Source: Pseudoips prasinana (Eukaryota > Arthropoda > Insecta > Lepidoptera > Nolidae). Taken from it: a DNA stretch of 64,000 bases. Below the pieces are notes generated by a model. That model was not told the origin of the DNA, did not search any database, and saw nothing but the letters and a program-made list of their open reading frames with translations. The DNA lies in NCBI GenBank assembly GCA_951640165.1, contig OX621244.1, forward strand, positions 15,456,001 through 15,520,000. The letters run 5' to 3'. The translations under genes were made by a program, and so were the position numbers. This document shows positions 34,623 to 47,283 of this stretch, piece after piece; the first letter of the stretch is position 1; every line of letters begins with the position of its first letter.

Positions 34623-34942
34623 ACGAAATAAGCAAGCGCTTTAATGTAAACAGCACGATAACTAATTTAGCACGATAACAAGTAACTGTGACTATGACGC
34701 GGTACCCTCACAAGAAAAAAGTTAAACTTACTCACCGAACGATAATTTGAACTAAAATCCAGATATTACTAATTAAAACTCTTAAAAAACTTACAGATTG
34801 TAGTATTTAGCACTAACACTAAAGCTAGAAACAAAACACAGGTCACAAAACAATCACGAAATAGCAGAAAAATAATATTATTTCACAGCGAACCTCCGAC
34901 GCACTGAGCCGTAGCGTAGCGGGAAGGGAAGTCTCCAGCGTA

Positions 34943-35172
34943 TGCTGGGCAGAGTCCATGTCGCTCCCGCAATGGTGACAATGTGTCGTCACTTCTCGGT
35001 CGATGCGGCTTAGATACTCACCGAAACACCCGTTGTCCGGTGAGTATCTAAATCAGTCTGTAGGTGTCGTAACCGCCCTTCCTACCCACCCAGGCCTCGA
35101 GGTGAGGCAGTATAGCACCGACGTCACGTTGGCGCGCGTTTAGTCGCAACTCAAGCCGTGCGCGCCACTGAA
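34943..35172 (-). pseudogene. Older R1-clade LINE, 5' half of the interrupted copy
   Basis: Minus-strand reading gives LNARQRDVGAILPHLEAWVG RKGG-type sequence with frameshifts, matching 49142-50012. It carries on from the break at 29885 and ends abruptly at about 35172, the 5' truncation point of the old copy. Confidence 0.7.
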
Positions 35173-35275
35173 CTCATGAGACTCTGTGCCCTACCTCACT
35201 AAGCGCTATTTCAAAAATCAGGTTCATCGTGTAAGAAAATCGATTAGGTGCAACGAAATAAGTCTCACTGCTTAA

Positions 35276-35880
35276 GAATAGAATAGAATAGAATATAGTT
35301 TATTTGTAAGAATATAGTACAATAAAGGAATATACCAAGGTGTTTTAATGCAAAAGTCTCATATATTCTACCATTTCTGGTGTACAAATATTATCTTATA
35401 ACTAAAAATCTATAAACAATTTAAAATTACTTATCATCTAAATACTCTTTTGTAGAATAATAACATTTATTAATAAAAAATTCAAATAATTTGTGTTTAA
35501 ACATATTTGAATTAAGGCTTTTCAAATAATTTGGCAATTTGTTGTAAATTCGAATAGCCATACAATAACAGTTCCTACTATACATCGAAGTACGTTGACA
35601 GGGGATCTGAAGTTTGTTGGGGAATCTAGTATTCCTATAGTTTACGTTTAATTGTTTTTCAAATAATTTTGGATGTTTGTAGACAAAAATGCTAATTTCA
35701 TATATGTACAAACTAGGTAGTGGTAAAATTCGGTGTTTCTTAAATAAGGGTACACAGCTGTCCAAAAAATCGGCGCTAACAATAGCCCTAACACATTTTT
35801 TTTGTGCTCTGAAAGCTCTCGCTCTCTATTCCGTAACGCAAAATTGCAGAAACATATCCATGATTATGCGCTTAGGGTAG
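35276..35880 (-). pseudogene. 5'-truncated LINE with pentanucleotide tail
   Basis: The minus-strand frame to the stop at 35427 reads RAFRAQKKCVRAIVSADF, then PLFKKHRILPLPSLYIYE and later TSMYSRNCYCMAIRIYNKLP, the C-terminus of a lepidopteran LINE (Jockey/CR1-like group, clade not settled). A stop and a frameshift lie upstream of about 35815. After a 130-bp 3' UTR the element ends in repeats of TATTC ((GAATA)n on the plus strand, 35276-35296). Confidence 0.55.
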
Positions 35881-35884
35881 CGTT

Positions 35885-36262
35885 GGCTGTTGTTACTTGT
35901 CGCAACCTATTCAATACGTATCAAAGCTATCTAACTTAGAACATATTTTATCAATGTGTGTTTATAACAAAACGCTATCTGTAAGCAGAATCCTAGAATG
36001 AGCTTATCTAACACAACGATTCGAAATAATAGCACTTAGCATGCAAACTTGTCACAATCCTAATGAAGATGGATGCTCGTGCACTACTCTTTGCACAACA
36101 CATTGCACTTTACGATACGTGCTCCTAGCGACAATACTAGTTTGGCTTTTAGTAGTTACTAGACAGTTTTCTTAACCTCCTAATTGTTATGCTTGAAGTC
36201 TGGCCGAAGCCAAGATTATTTAGTCATGTTCTGTTGTATGCTGTATATTCTACAATAATAAT
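35885..36262. other. Spacer, nothing recognised
   Basis: No ORF or shared repeat recognised. Confidence 0.4.
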
Positions 36263-36265
36263 AAT

Positions 36266-36562
36266 CGTCCAGGCCGAATTTCGATCACAGCTGCCAGTCT
36301 CAATGGAGACTACCCAACTGCACAGGACACTTTCTATTCCATCAATCTCATGATCCGATGGGACGACTATCGATACAACTGGAAAGAGGTCAGGTTCAGG
36401 AACGTCCGTCGGCTTAACGTGAGGCACGGGAGTGTAATAATATAATATACAATAAATAAAAAGAAAAATCCCAAACTTACTTTTTGGCTCGACCCGGGAT
36501 TTGAACCCAGGAACGCATTATCTACGATTGAACACGCTACTGCTAGACTAACGAGGCAGTCT
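36266..36562 (-). repeat. SINE family B, well preserved
   Basis: The minus-strand head at 36562 reads 'actgcctcgttagtctagca' and contains the B-box GGGTTCAAATCCC. The body matches 6738-7103, including 'gatgggacgactatcg'. The other end is 'ggccgaatttcgatcacagc'. Confidence 0.65.
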
Positions 36563-36564
36563 AC

Positions 36565-37715
36565 AATATGGCTACGTTAGCATAATCCTTTAACTCATAA
36601 ATTTTAGAGACCCAAAAACTGCATAACAAATATTTATAACGAGTAACATCATACGCACACTTTGTATTGGTATAACTTTTTCATAATGGAACGCTTTTGT
36701 TATAAAAGCGACCCAAATACAGGATTATCGTTAAATAGGATAGCTTACCAACAGTTTTTGAGAGGTGCCGAACACTTTTTGAAACTATGTCCTTAAACTT
36801 TTTAGGGTACCGTAGTCAAAGGTCAGAACAGAAAATATTTCCATTGACACTGTGCTTTGTACACTGTGCCCAGCATCTTCATCAGAGCTGATAATCTTAC
36901 ACTGCGACCGATATTAACCAAACATAACTAAGAACAATCGCAAGGAAACTGGCTTCCGAATAAAAAAACCGTATCGAAATTGGTTTTTTCGTTTGAGAGC
37001 TACGATACCACAAACAGACACACCCTCTTTTTGCGTTTGGTGTTAAAGACACCGATTATAAATAATTATTTCGCGAATTGCTCAGATATCATATATTCGG
37101 AGCTCTAATGGAATGAGGTAGACTCGCGCTTGGTTGGTTTTTAATAATCGTTTAGTTGGTGATGAATATTGGACCACGCCTTTCCTGCTGATGACTTGAG
37201 CCAATTATGACGTCACGAACTTACACTACAAACAGTAGCTGTCTATCGGGTAACATAAGTTTAATGGATTTTCGCACTGGGCGGAGATTTGAAGGTAATT
37301 AAATAGATATTTAACGAGGGTTAAAAATATTGTCTTGTAAATGAAGAAAATTTTGTGAGATAATTAAATCTAAATGCCCAATAACTCGCATTTAAGTTTA
37401 CGTTGAAATAAGAACGAACTAACCTCACCCAGAAAATGGAAAGAGACCATGGATTATTTTTTATTACTTGTTATTTTTGCTTTTTGTAAACAGGTAAATG
37501 AGTATTTGAAACTGGTACTTTAAATTAACACCGGTTATTTTTCCTGCCTTTAATGTATATAAACTGGGGGTGGGGTAGAGTTTTAAAGAAAAAAACTTAG
37601 AATCTTTTCTTACTGATAAATATAACAAAAATGGAATTATTAAAGTATGTATAAAGATAATCTATTTACAAGTATAAGTAAAAAAAATAATGACATGACG
37701 CTTTATACATTAAAC
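36565..37715. other. AT-rich DNA, no gene recognised
   Basis: A TGACGTCA octamer (about 37208) and scattered short ORFs are the only features. Confidence 0.4.
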
Positions 37716-37832
37716 CTATGAGCTCTGGTGACCTTACTACACACGTAGAAACACAACATAAGGAATCTCTTCTGTAAGGTGGAGGTACTTCCCCAGTCAG
37801 GCTGCTCTTTGAGCGAATGAACGCTGGGCTTA
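37716..37832 (-). repeat. Family F short element, partial copy
   Basis: 'gagctctggtgaccttacta', 'ttctgtaaggtggagg' and 'ttccccagtcaggctgct' match 46170-46325, the head half of the family F element. Confidence 0.55.
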
Positions 37833-37834
37833 TC

Positions 37835-38978
37835 AGTAACATATTTTGTTACATCAAATATAGTACTTAATGTCGTAATTGTTCGTTTTAAGATAATATA
37901 TAATATCTATTTCTAAATATTTCGTTCTTGTTTACAATTTTATTACAAACCGATGGCTCTTAACGAATTCATTAGGAAGGTTAAATACTTCAATGTCAAC
38001 AAATGGTAAAAGAATATCGATGGCAACTTCTGTTGTTTATTATTAAAGTAGCCATCTTTTTAGAATAAAATTTGTGTAAAGTTAAACTGCACTTTAGGTG
38101 GATGGTATAAAGTTTTATTTAGAATGAATATTTAAAGTGTTTCACAGGCGGAAAGAACATTAATTAATTAAGCAAAGAAAAGTGAAGTTAAAGAATGTTG
38201 AAAGTGAGGACATCCTTATAAAGTTATTTAAAAGAACCAATACCTTATCTTTTCAAAAGATGGCACAATTTATTTAAGCTATATATAGGTTATATTCCTT
38301 TAGAATTTGTCCGAAATGGAATCTTAGGGGTTTGATTTTCGCATGAAAAGGATGTAAAGCTAATTAATATTATTACATTTAGGTATCTTAATCAATTAGT
38401 GAAGTGACATCAAAATACGTGGAGTAACATCATTCAAAGCGCAAAAGATTCAATACAGAAAGTAATTTTACCCTTTCAAAGGTTTAAATTAAATCAAAAA
38501 CATGTATAAAGGATACAATTGATTTAACAAAACTTGATTATTTTTAAAAGCTTTTTGGACATCGGGTTTCTATAATATTAGTTTATCGCAGTACAATCAG
38601 ATAAGATTATACTGCTTCTGTTTAACTAGGCAAGCAAATACTTAATCGTAATCTGTAGTCTTACGCGTAAGTGTAGAAACTATGGTTCAATATACGAATA
38701 ATTTATTGAATACTAGTGTTCTTTGAGCACTTTTTTGTGTTCAATAGTTTAATATGAAACCCATAGGATTACATTGTTATACTCTACTTATATGTCTGTT
38801 GGTCAACATTATTTACGAAACATATATTAATACTTGCAATACGCCAAAAAACCTATATATCCATACTTCATTACCTAAACTCTTGTTGAAGATTTTTCCC
38901 TTTACTTGTTGTAAAGGGAATAATACGGATATCATTCATTTGTGTTTTACTATTCGCAACAACGAATGATATACAGAA
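37835..38978. other. AT-rich DNA, no gene recognised
   Basis: Only short ORFs without recognisable product. Confidence 0.4.
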
Positions 38979-39246
38979 CTAGCGGCCCGGTACGTGCTTC
39001 GCTACGTATAAGCATAGTAATTAAAAAAATGATTATAAAGTTCATTTATTCAAACAAAAAAATATTTTAAATTGCTAAAAGATGTAGATTTTACACTTTT
39101 TCAAAACTTTTTTTAAATTTTCTCTACGTACAAACTTTCCCTGGACTTCCACGAATAATTCAAGACCAAAATTAGCCAAATCGGTAAAGGTGTTGTTGAG
39201 TTATAACATTACAACGAAAAGTGGCATTGATTTTTATATATATAGA
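38979..39246 (-). mobile_element. 268-bp non-autonomous Helitron
   Basis: On the minus strand it starts TCTATATATATAAAAATCAA after A (39247) and ends GGGCCGCTAG before T (38978). A stem ACGTaGC-gaa-GCACGT sits just before the end, as in Helitrons. No ORF. It is a different family from 14464 and 7209. Confidence 0.65.
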
Positions 39247-39249
39247 TAC

Positions 39250-41200
39250 AGTTATACTTTTTTATTGACTTGTTTACATTACAAACCTACGTTTGTAACA
39301 GGAAAATTGACCGTGACGTCTTCGAAAAAAAAAGAATTTTTTTTGAACTAACTACTAGGAAAAAATCTGCAAGACTCATTTACCGTTATGGAAGATCTAT
39401 CTGCATACAAAGTTATACGCAGTGACAAGCCATGATATTCTTGCCAAGCAAGCCCCACACGAGAACAGAAGCGTTTGCAAACAGTATATTTGTGTAACAG
39501 TACATCATGTTCTGTTCATATAGAACCTTCACAAAATTGGTCTACATGTATTCTTGTGTAAGGTGGAAGAAGTTACATTTTCATTACACTTCCTTACTAT
39601 TACAGTGGTAGTTTTGTTTCATAAGCATCCCACTCTTGAAATCGAACTAACACTGTCAACAAATGCATGACTACTTTCTAAAATTTGTATTTTACTCTAG
39701 TAATTTATTAGGCGTGAAAGATTTTATTTTTAGATATTTGTTCCTCAATCACAAATAAATCACCGAACGGATTTCAATGCAATTTAGCTCACACATAGTA
39801 TTTTCCATAATAATATTTTCGATGAATGGTAGAAGGACGCCTTTAGTCGAAATGTGTTAAAGTTGTCTTACGGAGCGTTATTCCAGGATATAAAATACGA
39901 TTTATTTTATTCTCAAGTCTAAGCGGGTGAAGTCGCAAACAGAATCTAGTAAAATTAAAATGCGTATTAGAAATTCTTGCGGCAGGTTAGCCTCGTAGTT
40001 TTCTGCCTCCATAGCTACTACATAAAATAAGTTATATTTATCAACTTTTAACACGACGCCTTGTTAGGAACGTTCACAAAATCATTGTGCGATTTTTTAT
40101 TTTACCTTCCTGATTTTACTTCATTTTTCTCCGACAGCAAAACCAAATCCAATTATCAGTCTTCCATTGCATGACGTGAACACGACCAGCAGCGCAGCGG
40201 TACAAACGCTGAGCCAAAGTCGGCTAATTGGCGACACAGTCCGTACTACCTTAATCCCCAAAACTAAACCTTACTGAATTGTTCGTCCATGATGAACAAT
40301 TTTCTCCGAATTCACGTCGAGAACTGAATTTGCCATATTGACTGAACATAGTTACATCGTGTTTTGGGGAAATCTTTTCGACAAACGGCTTAGGAAGTGA
40401 CTTTGGTGAATTTTGGGCCAGTTACCTCAACTAATGAGGCTGACATCCACCATGACTACCCTAAACAAGAATAGCAAAGGCATGGAATATTGTTGTGGTT
40501 TATTTTTGATGTCAACAAAATAGTCCGGATGTTCAGTGAAATTAGCACCGCCGGAGGTGAAGGATTTGATTTCCGCACCAAACAACTCGTTAAATTATTA
40601 CTTGAATACAATGAAGCGAAATTTGAAAAAAATAGATCATTTTCTTTTCTACGTGGAATATTAAGATAGAAGAAAATTTGTTTTGTACAATTACTTTGAG
40701 CATTACTTTAAATAATAACCGACTGATTTTGTACAAGATGTTCAATTTAATTTAAAGATGGATCTCATTAAGTATACTCAAAACTATATTTGCAGAACCA
40801 TTTTTTGCAGAATCAACAACAGAAATAATTTACATATATGTTGGAAACAAAACAACGCAAAATAGGGTTACCATACCCATAATGTACGTATGTAAAAAAA
40901 ATACACTTATCGCTTATGGGCACTTTTCCCATAAGCGATGCGGAGGGATTATTGGACGCCTTTTAGGGTAAATAGTGTATCTGTAGTTTATCTAATTTTT
41001 AGCTTATAATTTCATTTTATTTAATTTAAAAATTATTAGAAAATTCAAAACATACCTACTTTAAAATTTAGATCATCACAAAATATAATTATATGCGTAA
41101 ATGCAACAAAATATATTTAATTACGTTTTAAACAAAGCAATTATGCTATCAAATTTTACATTGAAAATAATTTACAGACTAAGGCGACTCTATGACACCC
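39250..41200. other. AT-rich DNA; hairpin at 40909-40939
   Basis: No gene was recognised. A perfect 12-bp inverted repeat ATCGCTTATGGG/CCCATAAGCGAT with a 7-base loop lies at 40909-40920/40928-40939; it could be a terminator-like or snap-back structure. Confidence 0.4.
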
Positions 41201-41219
41201 CTAGGCAGTGATGCAAAAG

Positions 41220-41444
41220 TTAACACAACAGCCCCGTGATAAACGATTGACTCAATGACTTGAAAAAGTAACGCCCCAAAACGACGATCGTGGTCCGACT
41301 AACGACGTCCATTATCCGACGATCTGGAATACGGTAGTGAGCGGCTTGATCGGTACTTTTCAGTTGCTGCGATTTCGTCAGGGCCGCACCTAGAACTGAT
41401 GTCAAGGTAGGATCAATATTGTAGGAAATATCAATAAGTCCTTG
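41220..41444 (-). other. Short open frame (about 75 codons), unrecognised
   Basis: A minus-strand frame without ATG contains AAHYRIPDRRIMDVVSRTTI and ends in TAA at 41220. Composition is less AT-rich than its surroundings, so an exon or old element is possible, but no family is recognised. Confidence 0.15.
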
Positions 41445-41449
41445 CTAGA

Positions 41450-44340
41450 GTGCTCAGGCAAGGACTGGCAACAAAAGAAAACCGTGATAACGAATATTTT
41501 ATTAAATCACTCTTTTTTTTGTTATTGGAGATAGATGGAATATTCATTACTATATTATTATGTATTTAACCCATACTTATCTACTAACTGTTGATTGAAG
41601 TATTTCCTCCTCTTTACCACCCCATCTATCTTTATTCTGTGTGTAATCCATTAAATCCCAGCTAAATTTGTATTGAGATTTGACATCTTCCTTCTAACTG
41701 CCTTACCTTGTAAATAACATGGTTTTAACTATGGAGCACAGAAGATATACTTCACGGCAAAGCTAGGGGAAGCCCTAACCTTACTGTTTTGCTACAAATA
41801 TCAAAGACTTTGGTTGGGCGTTGAATTTCATACTCAGATTTGGTCTCTCTCTCTCTCTCTTATAGAAAGCAAGCAAGATATTTTCATTTCTATTTCGCAT
41901 TGAACAGTGTGGTGTCGCGACGATTATTTTTGTTGAGTGTATACAGGTTTTTTGTACATAATAAATAATAAGAAATAACTTCGTTCCATCCGGGTGTTCC
42001 GTTGACACCTCTCAAGTTTTTTTATCTTATTTTATTACTAAAAATAGAACATTTACTTTTGAACAAAACTTTAATAATACACTTTTTCAATTTTAAACGC
42101 ACTGCCATAATATAGTCGTATGGCATAATATATTCTCCTATATTTGCGTTTTCTGGCATACTTTGCAAGCTAACGGGGTGTCCAAGCCGTGCTCGCCTAA
42201 CCATAGCCGTACGAACTTACCAAGACAACGCGACTTAATACCACTAAGTCCCTGACTCCGGCTGCTAATGAATATTCTTGGTACTAAAATCCCGAAAGGT
42301 ATTTTGTTGAATATACTACCTCGAAGCCAATGAAGCAGTCATCTTAATTTACAAACGAAATAAAATATCATTTGTGACGGCCCTGGATTATATCATTTTG
42401 CCATCGCGCTGAAGTGGGCAAATGAGTCTAATTTGAACGAATTGGTCGCTTCATGTCAAAGCTACGTAACTATTGTATGCTATGACGTGCGGAAAGTCAG
42501 CATCGAATTTGTGACGAAATTATATAAACTTTTCGGGAAGAAGTACGTTCATTCATATCAGTAAAGTATTTTCGGAAATATACGTTTAATATAGAAAATA
42601 TTTATAAAATAAATATATTATATTTATGTGATTTGTACATATTCTACTTCACACCCTACTACTCTATAGTATTAATTATACAATTCTGGAATGAATACAT
42701 TGGACAGACAAACCACATCACAGTGTAACTTCTCTCTCTTCTTCTACTTAAAATGTTTCATGGTAGAATATAGCTAAGGGAAGTTTTACTGTAATGTTGG
42801 CAATGGTTGGTGCTTGACAAGGAAATACTTCAAACCAAGTGTGGTTTATGAATATAGAAACAATTATTCTAATAATTATGGCCTAAAATATTAGCTTGGG
42901 TATTTGCTTTAAGTACAGCCATTAAATAGGATCTAATCATAAGCTACGTTATTATAAATATTGATAATAATTATACCTTATTATTATACAATTAAGTACT
43001 TATACATTACGTTATAATCATTAAACGTTGTAACAGTTTTAATAAATCAGGCAATAAATTTGAAGATTCAGAACACACGTGTCAAAATAAAACTTATATA
43101 GTGCCAGCGCAGAGGTGGCGTATGAAACACATAGATTACGTCCCTTGTTTGACAATCAATCACCCTGCTTTAAGTGAAGGCAGAAGCTCGTCTATATCAA
43201 TTGTAACCTTTATCTCTGTATATTTGTAAGGAAGTTGCCAAATAAATAAATCATATTGCTTTCGACCATTCATCAAACAAAACTCAATCTTGGTTATTTA
43301 TAGACTTTTCATGTTTGTTCCTCTTTTGATATTAATTGGGGTTCTGATCGCTTATTATTTCAAATACATTTTGATGAAACGAAATATTATGTACGGTTGG
43401 GTGACGTTGCATTTGTAAGCGGATTGATTTCAATTCGTCGACTAGTCGGTGATAAAACTTAATCACGGTAGATTAAAAAGTCGTTCAAATATCAGCTTAC
43501 ATAGTAAAAATGTTGTCAACGTGTGTAGTCCTTCACCCAGATATTACTAACATCAAGACTCTCACTAGTCTGTTGTTCTAAATATGTTATAAAGTTCTGA
43601 ATTAAAAAGTGGACGATCTTCATACAGGTGCTACGTTTAAAATATCCACTTTTGGCGTGACTCGTGAGGGTCTTGGCCGAACTTAGCGGCAGGTATAACC
43701 TTCATGCTCTGACCTGTTTTTTAACATAAGATAGTTTGCATAAGATACTACATATAAAGAATTGTAATACGACTAATTCAAATCTAGGAAATAAGCATAG
43801 ACATTTGTTTTCCTGGCTAGAAAAACTATAAAGTACTACTTTTTAGTTTTCTTTTTATAAAATATAGCTAGGCTAGCGGTTGCTAGCTTAATTTATATTT
43901 AAACATTCTTGATTTGTGGTGGTTCATTGATATTTCAATTATTTTTAGCAACATATTGGTCGATGGTAAGCAACATGTGAAACATTTATATTTTTCAACA
44001 ATCGATTTCATTAAATCGGCATTACAAACTTATTTAACAAGCGCACCATAAAATTTAAGAAAATTGTTGAATTCTGTTTCCGTAATACCTATAAAGAATC
44101 TTTAAATTGATTTGATTTGGGTGTTGGCTCTTTACACATCAGCAGATCGCCCTGTTGGTAAACTAATTTTAGATGATGTAAAGTTGTTCAGTGTCATAAT
44201 GTGTGCCCAATACACGCTTCTTTTGAAGTTGCTCGTTATATCATACTTATTCAATAAAAAGTACAATAAGAAAGCATATTAGTATCATCGGCTTTTGTAA
44301 ATGAAGGCGGTATTTTGTTCTTAATTTAACTAACATAATG
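41450..44340. other. AT-rich DNA; (CT)n at about 41841-41859
   Basis: A CT microsatellite and a SINE B head remnant at 42310-42340 are seen. Otherwise there are no recognisable genes. Confidence 0.4.
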
Positions 44341-44404
44341 ATTTTATAGGAGCGAGAAGCTTGTCGAGATCGATTTCCGAAACATAATTTCTCAGTGGCA
44401 CAGA

Positions 44405-44614
44405 ATGGTGGGAGCACAAACGACGAACCTCGTTAGTGCAAAGACGCCGCTCATTGGATTAATTAGTTCCCCGTTCGAGATGCCGACATACTTTCGTAGC
44501 CAGTATATCGCAGCCGACTCCAATAATACCCTTATTGCCCCAGACGCCTCACATTTTCATGTATATTTTAATTTAGCCGCGCAGCTTCTTCGCAAGTTTC
44601 TTGTTACCCCTTAA
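44405..44614 (+). other. Short ORF (69 aa), unrecognised
   Basis: ATG-initiated frame in a locally GC-richer patch, starting MVGAQTTNLVSAKTPLIG. In another frame, a possible splice acceptor 'ttttatag' at 44345 leads into 28 open codons. Neither product is recognised; both are weak candidates. Confidence 0.15.
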
Positions 44615-44619
44615 TCCTT

Positions 44620-46020
44620 TAACAATGTAAGGATGAAAGTATTCATCATCCAATTTGTTTAATATGAATAGTTAATTAAGAAATAATTGAAATTTAGAGT
44701 AAATTATGTTATTGTTGTTAATCAAATTTAGTATAAGGCTTGTTAAGATGTAGGTAAGTTACTTTTACAAAGTTATGTACTAAACTTTCGCTCCATATAA
44801 AATGGCTGAGTATATTATTATTATGAAGTTTATTTCTTCCTATCTTGGGAATAAAAGAAAAATGTAGTGTATTAACTGTTCTTTATATCTTGCGAAGTTT
44901 GTGAGAACCAACTAAAAGGATGGTTACTTTGTACTTTTACACAACAAAATGGCAATTTGTCACTTTTTGTCACTGGCACTTCAAAGGTTCTCGGGCACCA
45001 AATGTATATTAATAAAGCTGAGTTCTATGTTTTAAAAGGCTTCTAAGTGGCAAGTTAGTTGCTTAACGTTGTTTTATATTGTTTATTTCTTTGTCTTTTT
45101 TGGTTAGAGGTAGGTAGATATGGTCTGTGGTGTGACAGTAATGTGTTCTACTTTGGGTATATCTACCATATACTACAGTGTCAAATGTTGGATGCAATAA
45201 AAACACGGCTCCCAATTTCCGGTAGGTTTTGTGACAGTTTCGGTAACAGTGGGGCAGGAGATGCTAAGAATCTCCAGCAGATACTGTGGTACTAACACCA
45301 ATGACCACTGGCTCTGGCACCATACCACGCTCGTGCACTGTGTGACAGAGGTCATGATTCGTGTTTCTAACTTAGGATTCAACTGGTATTCTATACAAAT
45401 AAATCAGATTATTACGAATCCTGCTTGATTTAAATATTTCTCTAAACACTTACTGATTACAGTTACTTAAATGTTTAGAATTAGCTTTAGGTATTTCAAT
45501 CAAAACCATCATCAAATTTACATTTAAAAACTGTAATTTTATCTTTTTTACTCTACTTCTTTGGGTAATAAAGAAGTGGTTGGTTCGAGTCTGGGTGAGC
45601 TTTTCTGGCCGTGGTTTCATGTTAGTAATAATACAAGTATCATAATAATCATTCCAGATGAATTACATTCACTACTGGACTAAGGCTAAAAAAAATCGGG
45701 TACGTGTGGCTGATGTATGCATTCGGAGGCTAGACAGCCATAGGCTAGTATGCTGACATTCAGAACATTTTACATCAAACTTTACTTAAAATGCTCTAAA
45801 CCGACGGGTTGGTATCACAAAGGAAATAAAGCTACAGCAGATTAGTAAAAATATAGACAACTAACACGCTGTCATCTGTACCTCTACCACGACTCCATAT
45901 AGTTAAATTACTTGATGAAACTTACCGTTATTTAGTATAGACATTTTAAGTCCATTGAAGTTTCCGCTAGGGGTCGTGCTAGTTAACATACTGGACAAAA
46001 CTGCAAGTGTCATCGAGCAA
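44620..46020. other. AT-rich DNA with small repeat remnants
   Basis: A tRNA-like B-box piece 'ggttcgagtctgggtg' (about 45580-45596) and an RTE-tail-like 'cactactggactaaggc' (about 45670) are the only recognisable remains. Confidence 0.35.
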
Positions 46021-46021
46021 T

Positions 46022-46325
46022 TTAACTAAATTTTTTTATATAAGACAAACGAGGAAGTGGGTCACCTGATGGTAAATGATCACCGCCGCCCATGAACACT
46101 CGCAACACCAGAGGAGTCGCGGGTGCTGGCCTACATAAGAGTCAGCAAACCAGTTCCAGACCCTTCTCCCCACCCCGATGAGCTCTGGCAACCTTACTCA
46201 CAAGCAGAAACACAACATTAAGTTATTAATGTTATTATTAAATAATGTCTTCTGTAAGGTGGAGCTACTTCCCCAGTCGGACTGCTTGCATTTTGAGCGA
46301 ATAAACGCTGTGCCCTACCTCTCTT
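46022..46325 (-). repeat. Family F: LINE-tailed short element, full copy
   Basis: On the minus strand it runs from 'agggcacagcgtttattcgc' (right) through 'gtaaggttgccagagctc' to a 3' end 'ggcggtgatcatttaccatc' plus an A-run (T-run at 46029-46036). That 3' end matches the BMC1-like LINE at 17573-19138, so it probably borrows that LINE's machinery (inference). Confidence 0.6.
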
Positions 46326-46354
46326 AAACATCAAACTCAACTACATGCTCTTGT

Positions 46355-46485
46355 GGTAGTCATGCTGATCCCAAACTAGGCAGATCCTGTACTATGGCAA
46401 CATAAATTACATCCAGACACTGAACACAAAATCGTACTCATCTGTCAAAGTCAGGGTCATTAACCACTAGACCAACAAACCATCT
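46355..46485 (-). repeat. SINE family A, diverged fragment
   Basis: 'gatcccaaactaggcagatc', 'ctgtactatggcaac' and the decayed head 'cactagaccaacaaaccatc' match the family. Confidence 0.45.
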
Positions 46486-46489
46486 GCAC

Positions 46490-47279
46490 TTACTTATATT
46501 ATTTTGTTTAATATTTCTTCCGTAATACGAGAAAATACACGTTCCCTAAAACGCTGTGGAATTCCGCACAGATCCTATGACATTCAAAACTATTCGGCAA
46601 TCTTCAAAGCGTGTTAACAGAGAGGGTAACATGATTCGCTCTCATTTTTTATCATGCCATATGTGGACGTCACAAGTCTTTGTCGTCGTCTTTGTCCCAA
46701 GTGTGAAGCTATTTGCACGCTTTGATTCCTTTGGCGGCCTATTTTCGTCATACAAAGTATTAATTTCAATACTAGTAAGAAGAAAGAAGAAAGAATATAT
46801 ATTTATTAGACACAAAGTACATCAGTATAAATTAAGTAAAAGTAATAGCAATAAGAGTACAACACACAGAAGAATACATAAAAAAAAGTGATACTTATAA
46901 ATAACAATGAATACATTTTTCTATAACATAATTTTACGCACCTCTTCGATGTAGTACCCATACTAAGCACCTTTGTGACTAAAAGGCCACAGTTCAGCAT
47001 TCTGCCACAGATGACTGTATCGCTGATTTTCAACTGTGGCCAACGGCCATCCATATAAAAATAAATATAAATATGACGGTGTAATAGAACATATTAAATA
47101 ATGCAAGGAGTTGAAAAATAAAATAAATACATCCAGGAAATAAAAACAGGTGGTAATAAAAAAACGTACACTATTGTCACAGAATAGTAATAGTAGTAAT
47201 AGTAGCAGTACTCCATTAAATAGTTTTACTAATAATATTGACCTGATTTTATTTATGGAATCTTTGACTTTATTGCAAA
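46490..47279. other. AT-rich DNA, no gene recognised
   Basis: A 111-codon plus-strand frame at 46556-46891 has no recognisable motif and is Lys/Asn-rich at its end, as expected by chance. Confidence 0.35.
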
Positions 47280-47283
47280 TTGT

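Larger units (their letters stand above)
29886..34931 (-). mobile_element. Complete R1-clade non-LTR retrotransposon, both ORFs intact
   Basis: About 5.05 kb on the minus strand: 5' UTR (34931-34623), ORF1 (34622-33303), ORF2 (33301-30218), 3' UTR (30217-29886) ending in an A-rich 'taataattttaaa'. It is flanked by a direct repeat 'tctccagcgtat' (29874-29885 and 34932-34943; the last T may belong to the tail). The flanks together form one older R1 copy, so the borders are well defined. No stop or frameshift is seen in either ORF, suggesting recent insertion. Intact elements copy themselves by target-primed reverse transcription (family knowledge). Confidence 0.88.

Noticed and set aside
42521..42562. 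TATATAAA followed by TCAGT 39 bases on, promoter-like
   Set aside because: Spacing is longer than usual and no coding region follows; expected by chance in AT-rich DNA.
46556..46891. 111-codon plus-strand ORF
   Set aside because: No ATG-context support, no motif and an AT-driven Lys/Asn-rich end; likely chance.
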